DNA from: Haliea sp.
GTDB taxonomy: Bacteria; Pseudomonadota; Gammaproteobacteria; Pseudomonadales; Halieaceae
DNA: 64,000 nucleotides
Assembly (NCBI GenBank): GCA_024642245.1
Contig: JAHEBM010000002.1
Location: 89,737-153,736 of the forward strand
Direction: 5' to 3'
In this document: positions 1 to 8,156 of the stretch, piece by piece
How positions within the stretch are numbered: position 1 is the stretch's first letter
Layout: each line of letters starts with the position of its first letter
The notes under the pieces: generated by a model
The model's database searches: none
Told to the model about the DNA's origin: nothing
Seen by the model: the letters and a program-made list of their open reading frames with translations, nothing else
Program-made: the position numbers and the translations under genes

Positions 1-1166
1 TTATCCTCGGCAGTGACCTTGCAGCCACGATTGAAAGGCAGTTGGCCGTTGTTCACGAGCTGGTAATACGCCTCCAGCTCACGGGCGTTTTGCAGGTAAA
101 AGTCGCCCATCTGGCTGATGGCCGAGACACCCAGGCCCAGCAGGTCGTCTGCCATATGCAATGAATAGCCCTGGAAATTGCGTTGCAGGCGCCCCTCCTG
201 CAAGGCGACTGCCAGCTCGTCTTCAGGCCTCACATAATGATCCATGCCAATGTACAGGTAGCCTGCGTCCTGCAGGGTGTGGCTGATCATTTGCTGCAGT
301 AGCAGCTTCTCCGAGGGATTCGGTATTGCCAGGCGGTCTATCGCCCGCTGGCTGCTGAAGCGCTGTGGCAGGTGGGCATAGTTATAACAGGCAATGCGGT
401 CGGGTCGCAGGGAGATCACCTTGCGCAGGGTTTCCTCCATCGTGTGGCGGTCCTGGTTAGGGAGTCCATAGATCAGGTCAAAACTCAGCGAGCGGAAGTG
501 GTGGGAGCGGATATTTTCAACCAGCGCCGCCACCATTTCGTAGGGCTGCAGGCGGTTAACCGCCAGTTGTACCAGTGGGTCGAAGTCCTGGATGCCCAGG
601 CTGATACGATTGAAGCCCAGGCCCTTGAGCAGTGCCACGGTGCTGATTTCGATGGTGCGCGGGTCTATCTCAATGGAGTATTCACGGTAGTCCTTGTCGA
701 GCAGGCGGAAGTGGCTCGCGAGCGTGTGCATCAGCTCGGTAATCTCCGCGTTGTCGAGATAGGTGGGGGTGCCGCCGCCCCAGTGCATCTGGGTTATAGG
801 GCGCTGTTCGCCTACCAGCTGGGACTGTTGCTCAATCTCCTTGTGCAGGTGATCGAGGTACTCCCTTGCCACGCCTTTTTTTCGGGTGACAATTTTGTTG
901 CATGCGCAGTAGTAGCAGATGTCCTTGCAAAAGGGCAGGTGGAGGTAGAGAGACAGTGGGTCCCGCTTGTGGTCCGGATCCCGTTGCTGCCAGGCCAGGT
1001 ACTGATCCACCGGGAAGTCCTGGCGGAACTGGGGCGCTGTGGGGTAGGAGGTGTAGCGCGGACCCTCGCAGGCATATTTGGCGGCCAGTTCCATCTCGGC
1101 CCGCTGGGTCGGGGATATCACGGGCTTGGCTTCGGGCGTGGGGAGTATGCTGGTCATGGCTGCCAT
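1..1166 (-). CDS. hemN: Oxygen-independent coproporphyrinogen III oxidase, 3' end outside window
   Basis: Radical SAM enzyme that converts coproporphyrinogen III to protoporphyrinogen IX without oxygen in cytoplasmic haem synthesis. The minus-strand frame is open from the ATG at 1166 to the window edge, giving about 388 residues of a protein usually near 455. Seen: RYTSYPTAPQF near the N-terminus, then CKDICYYCAC, the CX3CX2CXC form of the Fe-S/SAM motif typical of HemN, and the MHWGGGTPT SAM-binding segment. A second in-frame ATG lies three codons downstream (1157). The gene follows the luxR gene on the same strand, separated by 88 bases that hold an FNR/Anr-type box, so anaerobic or microaerobic induction is likely. 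The family call is firm; only the C-terminus is missing. Confidence 0.95.
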   Translation of the reverse strand, partial: MAAMTSILPTPEAKPVISPTQRAEMELAAKYACEGPRYTSYPTAPQFRQDFPVDQYLAWQQRDPDHKRDPLSLYLHLPFCKDICYYCACNKIVTRKKGVAREYLDHLHKEIEQQSQLVGEQRPITQMHWGGGTPTYLDNAEITELMHTLASHFRLLDKDYREYSIEIDPRTIEISTVALLKGLGFNRISLGIQDFDPLVQLAVNRLQPYEMVAALVENIRSHHFRSLSFDLIYGLPNQDRHTMEETLRKVISLRPDRIACYNYAHLPQRFSSQRAIDRLAIPNPSEKLLLQQMISHTLQDAGYLYIGMDHYVRPEDELAVALQEGRLQRNFQGYSLHMADDLLGLGVSAISQMGDFYLQNARELEAYYQLVNNGQLPFNRGCKVTAED

Positions 1167-1217
1167 GGAGTCCTGTTACACAGGTGTGCAGCGTAGCAAG
1201 ACGGGCGGATGCGAGCG

Positions 1218-1231
1218 TTGACCCATGTCAA
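1218..1231 (-). promoter_or_regulatory. FNR/Anr-like binding site upstream of hemN
   Basis: TTGACCCATGTCAA is a perfect inverted repeat (TTGAC-N4-GTCAA) matching the FNR/Anr consensus TTGAT-N4-ATCAA at four of five bases per arm. It lies about 52 bases upstream of the hemN ATG. The symmetry extends to GCGTTGAC/GTCAACGC, so a small hairpin is an alternative reading, but no T-run follows. Anr control of hemN is established in Pseudomonas; it is inferred here. Confidence 0.6.
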
Positions 1232-1254
1232 CGCCCGCCCGCTGTTTGTGAGGC

Positions 1255-2427
1255 TTAGCCCAGCGAGGCGACGCTTTTGATGATCATTCGAACAAGCTCT
1301 GCCTGACGCGACACGCCGGTTTTGGCGAAGATCGATTTGAGCTGGGCCCTGGCCGTGTGTGGTGAAATGTTCTGCGCCTCGGAAGCCTCGGCCAGACTGA
1401 GGCCGCGGGCCAGCAGGATTGCCACATTGGCCTCAGCCGGCGTGAGCCCGAATAACTGCCCGAGGGTTTGCTGGGAGGCGCAGTCACGCTGGTCGGGGTC
1501 ACTGATGAAAACCGCGGCGCAGGGTCCTGCCTGCCCTTCTTCCCACTCGGATACCGGGACCGGGCGTATGACCAGGCCCAGCGGGGTGCGCCCGCGGGGA
1601 CGGGGTACGCGCAGCGCCTTTACCAGGGCGGTCTCTCCGGCCTGCTGCGCCCTGATGACGCTGCTTAAGGCGCATTGCAGCTCCCGGTCCGTGTTGCGGC
1701 CCTCGATATGCAGGTGCTTGCCCCGCAGGCTGAGGCCGTCACCGTCCTTGAGCAGGGCCGAGGCCATGGCATTGGTATTGAGTACCCTGCCTTTGTCGTC
1801 CAGGATGATCGTGGCGACGGACAGTTGGTCAACCGCTCCTGCATAGATGTCGCGCTCAGAGGTCATCCGGTTCAGCCTGGCGTAAATTTCGAGGGCCTGG
1901 CGCAGGTGTGGAGTGATCAGGGAGAGCAAGCCCCGGTCGCGCTCGCTGAACGGCGTTTCCTCCCTGCGGCGAGAAAAACGGAGGCGGGCCAGCAGGCCGT
2001 CTGGCTGTCCGGTATCGACACCCAGGATGCGGAACAGTTGTGTGGGCTGCAGGTAATACAGGTAATAGTCCGAGTTCACCAGTTCGTCGTCCGGCACCAG
2101 GTCATCAAGGGAGATGATCTGGTCCGGTGGCAGGTTAATAAAGGGGTCCAGGGAAAAGAACTGCTCGCGATAGGCCGTGACCTCCCAGTCGTTGGGATCG
2201 GCCAGGGGGGCAGAGCTCTCTGGTCGCCCCGGTTCGGGGCGCACGCTGTTCAGTATAATCCCCCGGTCGCCGACGGAGGGCGGTCGAAGAACCAGGGAAA
2301 CGACCTGGGCGTCCATGATTTCACGCAGTGCGGGCAGTGCGCTGTGCCAGGGTGGCTGTTCCAGGGCGCCCTGGTAGATCAATCGCACCAGGCTGTCGTA
2401 GTCTCTGTTTACGAGGCGGGAAGCCAC
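1255..2427 (-). CDS. LuxR-family transcriptional regulator
   Basis: A 390-residue DNA-binding regulator with a C-terminal LuxR/GerE helix-turn-helix from about residue 328 (LTPAEANVAILLARGLSL, then ISPHTARAQLKSIFAKTG). The N-terminal two thirds have no signal peptide and no clear receiver or autoinducer-binding motif; the middle (VDQLSVATIILDDKGRVLNT, about residues 195-215) looks PAS-like. The start is GTG at 2427, preceded by GGAGG seven bases upstream. It begins 15 bases after the large GGDEF-EAL gene and is probably co-transcribed with it. Its signal and targets cannot be read from the sequence. Confidence 0.85.
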   Translation of the reverse strand: MASRLVNRDYDSLVRLIYQGALEQPPWHSALPALREIMDAQVVSLVLRPPSVGDRGIILNSVRPEPGRPESSAPLADPNDWEVTAYREQFFSLDPFINLPPDQIISLDDLVPDDELVNSDYYLYYLQPTQLFRILGVDTGQPDGLLARLRFSRRREETPFSERDRGLLSLITPHLRQALEIYARLNRMTSERDIYAGAVDQLSVATIILDDKGRVLNTNAMASALLKDGDGLSLRGKHLHIEGRNTDRELQCALSSVIRAQQAGETALVKALRVPRPRGRTPLGLVIRPVPVSEWEEGQAGPCAAVFISDPDQRDCASQQTLGQLFGLTPAEANVAILLARGLSLAEASEAQNISPHTARAQLKSIFAKTGVSRQAELVRMIIKSVASLG

Positions 2428-2442
2428 GTTGGTCCTCCGTTG

Positions 2443-5400
2443 CTACTTCTCGATTGAGGACAGGTCCTTGGCAACCTCGGACAGTACCTTCGGCCTGCCG
2501 ATTCCCCAGCCCTGGAGATAGTCCACGCCGATCTCGCGTAACTTTTCCACGATCTTGTCGTTCTCGACGGACTCGGCGATGGTTTCCTGGCCCAGGAAGT
2601 GAGCCAGGTCATTGATGGAGCGGGCGATGGCATAGTCATTGCGATTATTGTGGATATTGGTGACGAAACTGCCGTCGATCTTGACGTAATCTACCGGTAG
2701 TTCCCGCAGGTAGTTGTGGCTCGCCAGGCCAGTGCCGAAGTCGTCGATCGAAAACTTGCAGCCGATGTTGCGAAAAGCACGGACGAAATCCGCCGCCTTC
2801 ACCAGGTTGGATATGGTACCGGTCTCGGTAATCTCGAAACAGATCCTACTGGTACCTACCCCGTACTCCGATATCTGCTCGAACAGGTAATCCATGAAGC
2901 TGTCGTCTGTCACGCTGGTGCCAGACAGGTTGATCGAGAGACTGGGCACGACCTTCTGGGCGTCCATCAGCTGACTGATCCAGCTGAACGCTTCCTTTAC
3001 TACCCAGCGGTCAACCAGCGTCATGAAGCCATAGCGTTCGGCAGACACGATAAAATCCTGCGGCGAAGCCAGCGAACCGTCCTTGTTGGCCAGGCCCAGG
3101 AGCAGTTCATAGTGCTGCTGTTCGACGACATCCCCGGTAATCCGGGTCTGCACAATGGGCTGTGCCTGCAGCACGAAACGGTCCGTGGCCACCGCCTGTT
3201 CAAGATCCCGTTTGACCCGCAATTTATCCTTGGTATAGGTGCTTGCGGAGGACTGGTCCTCTTCATATTGCACGACCCGATTGCGGCCCTGCTGCTTGGC
3301 GAGGTGCATCGTGGTGCGGGCTGTATTGAGAATCTGGCCCACGTCAGGGCTGTGCTCCCTGATGGGTACCACACCGACAGAAACGGTAAAACCGATCTTT
3401 TCGCCGTTGATATCGACGCTGCTGACCTCAATGTCCCGGCGGATTTTTTCCGCTATCTGCATCGCCTGCTCCATGCTGCGGTCCAGCAGCAGCACGGCGA
3501 AACTGTCGGACTCGATTCTGGCAGACGAGGACTTCTTGCTGTGGAGTTGCGCCAGCAGCCGGGCAAACTCGAGTAACACCTGGTCACCGTGGACACGGTC
3601 GTAAACCTCATTGACGAGGCTGAACTGGTCGATATTCAGATAGAGCACGGCGTGCTGCGAGAGTTTCTGCTGTGCGTGGCGCAAAGCCCGGCCCATCTGG
3701 TCGAGGAAGGTGGCGCGATTGATCAGCTTGGTAAGTGTGTCGTGGTTGCGCGCAAAACTCAGGGTTTTCTGCACATGTTCCAGGGTCTGGTACAGGCTCT
3801 TGTCGACCACCGAGAGCTTGTCAGCCGGGGCGGGCGGCTGCATACCGCGACTCAGTTGGCGTGCCAGCTGTATGTTGCTGAGATCCGCGATTTTCTGGCC
3901 GCGTTCGTTGACAAAGATGAAGCGGTCACGCTCCTGGCTTGTCCAGGCCAACTGCATACGGAGCTTCTGCCCCGCTTTGTCCCGGTATGTCAGCCAGGTC
4001 CCTGTTTCAAGTTCCTCGACGCGCATCACCCAGCGCCGCAACCGGGGAAGGTCCTCTATCTTGGCGCGTACCTGGGCGGGCTCCACCAGCTGTTGCGGCA
4101 CCGAGCCGGAACCGTTGATGAAATCCACCGCCCGGGTGCCGGCGACAATCTCGCGCAGTTCGTCCAGGGCGTGCTGGTGGGCAACACTGGTAGGCAGGGC
4201 CGAGGCGATCTGCTGCTCGAGCATGTCGATCAGGGTTTCCGCTTCCAGGCCCCGCTGGGTCATCATTTCATCATTTGCATCACCCTGGTTCCGCTCGTCG
4301 AGCCAGAGCGAAAACTGGTCAAGGGTTTTCAGCTGGTCTTTCCATCCCCTGCTATGCGGGCCCTCCTTGATATGGGTGAGTACCAGCAGGTCGCGCAGCC
4401 CGCTGTCCACCAGGTCGACCAGTACTCGTGGCGCGTGCTCTGTCCTGACCTTGGCGGCGATCACCTTGTCGACGGCTTGCTGGGCCTTCAGTAATTTTTC
4501 CTGGCCTTCCTGGATGCGCACCACGCGTTCGACGTTGCGCGAGAGGGCCCTTTCCTGCTGGGCCACCAGCTTGTCGATTTTCAGCAGGGCATTGTCGAAT
4601 ACCGCGTTGTCGCTGTCGTAATCCGCAACGATCTGGTCGACGATTTCCGTGATTCGGGTTTCCAGGGCCTTGTTGGGAAAGTTGGCCGAGCTGGACAGTT
4701 TCGCCAGTTTATCCAGCACGATGCGGGCGGGGTGACCGCGATCGAGGAAGAAGTGCTGATCCAGCAGCGCGAGCTTGGCCAGGGGGATATGCAGGCCACC
4801 GAGTGCCGGCCGCAATTCCTGGCTGACGTCGAGTTGGGACTTGATCGTTCCAAACAGGTTGTCTACCAGGTCGAGCTGGTTGAGGCTGTCGGCGGTGAGT
4901 CCCTCGGTATCGCTGAGTTCTGCCAACTGCTGCTTGTTGTTGGCGAGATATTCGCGCAGCGAATTGCCCTGTTCCACCGCGGCGCGCACCCGGGCATCGT
5001 GCTGCAGGGCTCCCAGGGCGCGCGCGATGTTATCGGCATTGGCCAGCTTCTGCCGCCCGGCACCGCCGTCCAGGCTGGTCCCGTCCCAGCTGCCGCCGGC
5101 AGGGGCCGCATCGTAGCTGTGGGCCTGGGCTGGCGCGGCATCATCGGCCGATCGCCGGAAGTTCAGTGCGTCAATAACAGACTTGTAGATGTTGTCGTAT
5201 TTGGCCTGCTGGCTTCCCGGTGGTGCCGCGGGGGCAGCCTGGGGTGACTTGGCGCCCGAAATCGACCTGGCCATTTCCGCGAGGGTAGGACCGCCCGTGG
5301 TTTCCGGCGCCCTGCCAGCGTTGCCTTCACTGTGCTGGTCTGTCGCTTGCACGGTGGTGGGCGCCTTGCGGATGACCGGCTTGGGCGGTTTTCCCCGGTT

Positions 5401-6417
5401 GAGCAGCGTGCCCTTGGCCGAAATTTCCCGCTCCAGGTCGGGGCGGATACCCTGGTGGGCAAGCTCCTGGTTGAGTTGCAGGTAATAACTCTCCAGGCTC
5501 TTCATGAATTCGCGCGTAAGGTAATCGAATATTTTCAACAGGACTGGCGCGGGGTAACGCTGGGACGTGATGGTGCGCTGGAACGCACGACTGAGGTGCC
5601 GAATGTGTATGGGTAAGCGGACCCTGTTCGGGTCTTCGCCGATCAGGGTCGCATAACGGATGACCAGTGCCTCCAGCGGCACCCGGTAGGTTTCTTCTCC
5701 ATGGGTGATCATGCGGTCGAGTGCCAGTGAGCTTTCGAACTCCGCGGTATCCACCAGGTTGAGATCCCCCTTCTCGCCAGAAACGGGTGATTGCAGGTAG
5801 TCCTGCATTTTGGCCGGGGTGGGATCGCGATACAGCTCGGCGAGCTGTTTGATGACGTCAGCGGCCAACTCGCCTTTATTGCGCCGGATAGCCACGGTGG
5901 CGTCGTAGAATATGTTCTGGTCGGAACTGGAGTGTTTGACCTGGGTGGACAGGTCAAAAAGGTAATTCGCCAGATCCGACAGGAAAGGTTTGATCAATGG
6001 CTCCAGCTGCGCCAGGCTCCTTTCCCGCAGGGAATCGAGGATCTGCACATACCCGGCTGCAATTTCCGGTGTAGCGGGTTTTGCGATAGCGCCGCTGAGC
6101 CTGGCGAGCAGCTGTCTGGCAGCATCAGAGTCAGGGGTCTGCAGGGCTAAAACCAGGCTGTCCCCACTGACCTTCAGCACGGTGACCTTACTGGCCGCAG
6201 TGGGGCTGCCAGTGTCGGGCTCGTCCATCGCCAGTTGCGCCGTGGTGCCGGTCCTTGCCGCCGGTGGCTGCCCTGAAGATGGCTTGCGGATAATTCGGGC
6301 AGTGGCCAGCTGCAAATCGCCACCCGGGAGCATGGACAACTCGCCGGCGAGGCGTGTGCCATCCTCCAGTTCGAGTTTGGCCTGGCGCTCGCCCGGCTGG
6401 CTTAAGGGTTCAGGCAT
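2443..6417 (-). CDS. DUF1631-GGDEF-EAL cyclic-di-GMP-type protein
   Basis: A very large cytoplasmic protein (1324 residues from this start). Counting from an upstream ATG at 6477, the first ~850 residues resemble DUF1631 and hold a helical, Q/A-rich linker. A GGDEF domain follows at about 905-1075 (DTLTKLINR intact) and an EAL domain at about 1090-1340. The GGDEF signature reads IESDSF, so diguanylate cyclase activity is unlikely. The EAL domain keeps the expected catalytic residues: E of YELLLGL, N of INLS, E of EITET, DDFGTG, K of VKIDGSF, E of AESVE and Q of YLQGW, so phosphodiesterase activity is possible. The ATG at 6417 is preferred because AGAGG lies just before it and the predicted promoter would put the transcript start only a few bases from 6477. 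The luxR gene follows by 15 bases. Confidence 0.85.
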   Translation of the reverse strand: MPEPLSQPGERQAKLELEDGTRLAGELSMLPGGDLQLATARIIRKPSSGQPPAARTGTTAQLAMDEPDTGSPTAASKVTVLKVSGDSLVLALQTPDSDAARQLLARLSGAIAKPATPEIAAGYVQILDSLRERSLAQLEPLIKPFLSDLANYLFDLSTQVKHSSSDQNIFYDATVAIRRNKGELAADVIKQLAELYRDPTPAKMQDYLQSPVSGEKGDLNLVDTAEFESSLALDRMITHGEETYRVPLEALVIRYATLIGEDPNRVRLPIHIRHLSRAFQRTITSQRYPAPVLLKIFDYLTREFMKSLESYYLQLNQELAHQGIRPDLEREISAKGTLLNRGKPPKPVIRKAPTTVQATDQHSEGNAGRAPETTGGPTLAEMARSISGAKSPQAAPAAPPGSQQAKYDNIYKSVIDALNFRRSADDAAPAQAHSYDAAPAGGSWDGTSLDGGAGRQKLANADNIARALGALQHDARVRAAVEQGNSLREYLANNKQQLAELSDTEGLTADSLNQLDLVDNLFGTIKSQLDVSQELRPALGGLHIPLAKLALLDQHFFLDRGHPARIVLDKLAKLSSSANFPNKALETRITEIVDQIVADYDSDNAVFDNALLKIDKLVAQQERALSRNVERVVRIQEGQEKLLKAQQAVDKVIAAKVRTEHAPRVLVDLVDSGLRDLLVLTHIKEGPHSRGWKDQLKTLDQFSLWLDERNQGDANDEMMTQRGLEAETLIDMLEQQIASALPTSVAHQHALDELREIVAGTRAVDFINGSGSVPQQLVEPAQVRAKIEDLPRLRRWVMRVEELETGTWLTYRDKAGQKLRMQLAWTSQERDRFIFVNERGQKIADLSNIQLARQLSRGMQPPAPADKLSVVDKSLYQTLEHVQKTLSFARNHDTLTKLINRATFLDQMGRALRHAQQKLSQHAVLYLNIDQFSLVNEVYDRVHGDQVLLEFARLLAQLHSKKSSSARIESDSFAVLLLDRSMEQAMQIAEKIRRDIEVSSVDINGEKIGFTVSVGVVPIREHSPDVGQILNTARTTMHLAKQQGRNRVVQYEEDQSSASTYTKDKLRVKRDLEQAVATDRFVLQAQPIVQTRITGDVVEQQHYELLLGLANKDGSLASPQDFIVSAERYGFMTLVDRWVVKEAFSWISQLMDAQKVVPSLSINLSGTSVTDDSFMDYLFEQISEYGVGTSRICFEITETGTISNLVKAADFVRAFRNIGCKFSIDDFGTGLASHNYLRELPVDYVKIDGSFVTNIHNNRNDYAIARSINDLAHFLGQETIAESVENDKIVEKLREIGVDYLQGWGIGRPKVLSEVAKDLSSIEK

Positions 6418-6488
6418 TTGACCTCTGCTTAATGGGACAATCCCGGGTGTCGGCCACCCGGCATGCAACAATTCCATGTCGTGCCGGC

Positions 6489-6517
6489 AGTATACCCAAC
6501 TATCGACGGCCTATAAA
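6489..6517 (-). promoter_or_regulatory. Sigma-70-type promoter for the DUF1631-GGDEF-EAL gene
   Basis: On the minus strand TTTATA (6517-6512), a 17-base spacer and TATACT (6494-6489) fit the sigma-70 pattern. The transcript would start near 6482, which supports translation from 6417 rather than 6477. Confidence 0.45.
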
Positions 6518-6584
6518 CGGGCCGGCGGCGATCAATCCCGCGACCGGGCGGCCCGTCACCGCCCAGATTAATCGAGGCTCGGGG

Positions 6585-7310
6585 CTATCTGGCCCCGGCG
6601 CGTGGCAGGGAAACACTGGTGCCGCTGACGTAGGAGGCCAGTGCTGACGCGAGGAACAGGCACGCGCCGCCCGGATCGGTAGCGTCGCCGGTACTGGTCG
6701 ATGATGTTCCCGGGTCCCTTGCAGCGTCGCCCCGGCGGGGTGTGGACTGCTCCGTTTGGGTCAGCTCCATTACCAGGGTGTTGATCCGCACCCGCGGCGC
6801 CCACTCGACTGCCAGCGATGTACCAAGGTTGGCCACTCCGGCATCGGCGGCATCCCGGGCAGCCCTGTCGGGGGTACCCGGCGCTGAGCCCGGCCGGGTA
6901 ACATTGATGATGCAGCCGCCGTCCCTCTGCTCCTGCATCACCCGGTTGGCCACCTGGCAGAAGTTGAGCGCGGTCACCAGGCGCTGGCGAATAATCGATT
7001 CTCCGTTGGAGAGTGCGTTCGTGTCTTCGGGAAACACGTCTCCCGGGGCGTTGACCAGCACATCGATGTGGCCAAAGTGCGCCGCGACCTGTCCGATGCA
7101 GGTCTCTATCTGTGCATAGTCGGACAGGTCACAGCCGGCGTATGCAAGCTCTCGCCCGGTGCTTGTGGCCAGGCCCGGTTCCTGCGAGTGCTCACAGACG
7201 ACGACCGCGGCACCCGCGCCCAGGAACGCCTGCGCGATAGCACTGCCTGTGCCGGTACCGCCACTGCTGACAACCACGACCTTGCCGCTAAAATCCAGCG
7301 CGTTGCTCAT
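6585..7310 (-). CDS. SDR-fold protein lacking the catalytic triad
   Basis: A 241-residue short-chain dehydrogenase/reductase-like protein, divergent from the F420 operon. The Rossmann start is present (GKVVVVSSGGTGTGSAIA, residues 9-26), as are CDLSD near residue 60 and VNAPGD in place of the usual NAG motif. The catalytic residues are gone: where the family has Ser, Tyr and Lys spaced S-13-Y-4-K there are R139, R152 and D156. The nucleotide-binding fold may survive without dehydrogenase chemistry, so a regulatory, binding or decaying role is more likely. The start ATG at 7310 has GGGGAG about eight bases upstream; a longer frame to 7343 has no such site. Whether it works with F420 is inferred only from position. 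Confidence 0.75.
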   Translation of the reverse strand: MSNALDFSGKVVVVSSGGTGTGSAIAQAFLGAGAAVVVCEHSQEPGLATSTGRELAYAGCDLSDYAQIETCIGQVAAHFGHIDVLVNAPGDVFPEDTNALSNGESIIRQRLVTALNFCQVANRVMQEQRDGGCIINVTRPGSAPGTPDRAARDAADAGVANLGTSLAVEWAPRVRINTLVMELTQTEQSTPRRGDAARDPGTSSTSTGDATDPGGACLFLASALASYVSGTSVSLPRAGAR

Positions 7311-7346
7311 ATAATTGGACTCCCCTGGCCGTGCCGCCGCCACAGC

Positions 7347-7375
7347 TTGTGGTTGGCGGGGTATTTACATAAGAT
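7347..7375 (+). promoter_or_regulatory. Candidate promoter of the F420 operon
   Basis: TTGTGG, a 17-base spacer and TAAGAT lie in the 162-base divergent gap between the SDR gene and npdG. The transcript would start near 7382, about 90 bases before the npdG ATG. No repressor site was recognised. Confidence 0.4.
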
Positions 7376-7472
7376 GCCTCGGCCGCGACCATCCTAACCG
7401 AATTTATGGGGGCGCGATATTCCGGGCAGCGAATCTTCGCATACCCAGGACCGATGACAGGATGTACTGATT

Positions 7473-8156
7473 ATGACCACAGACAAATTACCCGTGCTTG
7501 CGATCCTCGGTGGCACTGGAGACCTCGGAACCGGCCTGGCCCGGCGCTGGGCCCAGGCCGGTTACCAGGTCATTATCGGCTCGCGCACTCAGGAAAAAGC
7601 CGAGGCGGCGGTGGCCGACCTGCGCGAGGTGATGGCGGAGCGTGGCGTCGGTGCGGTAAGCGTCCAGGCGATGGCTAATCTGGAGGCGGCCAGTGCCGCT
7701 GACATCGTGACCCTTACGGTCCCTTTCAGCCACCAGGCGAGCACCCTGGAGTCGGTGAGGCAGGCATTGCAGGGAAAAATCCTTATCGATGTGACCGTCC
7801 CGCTGGTTCCACCGAAGGTGGCGAGGGTGCAATTGCCGCCACAGGGCAGCGCGGGGCAGATTGCGCAGGAGCTGCTGGGCGAGGATGTCTCGGTGGTCTC
7901 GGCATTCCAGAACGTGGCCGCGGCACACCTGCAGGAGGGCAAGGGCGTCGAGTGCGATGTTCTGGTCAGTGGCAACAGGAAAGAGGCGCGCGAAGAAGTG
8001 ATCAAACTGGTCGAGGCGGCGGGCATGCGGGGGTTTCACGCGGGTATGATTAACAACGCCGCCGCGGCGGAGGCGCTGACCTCTGTCCTTATTACCATAA
8101 ACAAGCAATACGGTTGCCACGCCGGTATCAAAATCAGTGGGCTGGACGATGCCTGA
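7473..8156 (+). CDS. npdG: NADPH-dependent F420 reductase (F420H2:NADP oxidoreductase)
   Basis: A 227-residue cytoplasmic enzyme that exchanges hydride between NADPH and coenzyme F420. Seen: an N-terminal dinucleotide fold with GGTGDLGTGLARRWA (about residues 13-27), IIGSR after the second strand as in NADP-binding members, TVPFSHQ, LIDVTVPL, and the family-like SAFQNVAAAHL near residue 147. Length matches the F420 reductase family. The ATG follows AGGA in a normal position. Its stop overlaps the cofE start by one base, the first of a chain of translational couplings through fbiC. In this setting it would charge the operon's own product with electrons from NADPH. General ketopantoate-reductase-like folds are an alternative, but length, motifs and neighbours favour F420. 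Confidence 0.88.
   Translation: MTTDKLPVLAILGGTGDLGTGLARRWAQAGYQVIIGSRTQEKAEAAVADLREVMAERGVGAVSVQAMANLEAASAADIVTLTVPFSHQASTLESVRQALQGKILIDVTVPLVPPKVARVQLPPQGSAGQIAQELLGEDVSVVSAFQNVAAAHLQEGKGVECDVLVSGNRKEAREEVIKLVEAAGMRGFHAGMINNAAAAEALTSVLITINKQYGCHAGIKISGLDDA

Noticed and set aside
372..1196. Plus-strand frame of 274 codons opposite hemN
   Set aside because: It is antisense to a clear HemN coding frame with CX3CX2CXC and has no recognisable protein features or ribosome site.
1675..2457. Plus-strand frame of 260 codons opposite luxR
   Set aside because: Shadow of the LuxR gene; the minus-strand frame has the HTH and a good start.
5332..5616. Short plus-strand frames within the DUF1631 gene
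   Set aside because: Typical GC-rich antisense frames; no domain or start signal.
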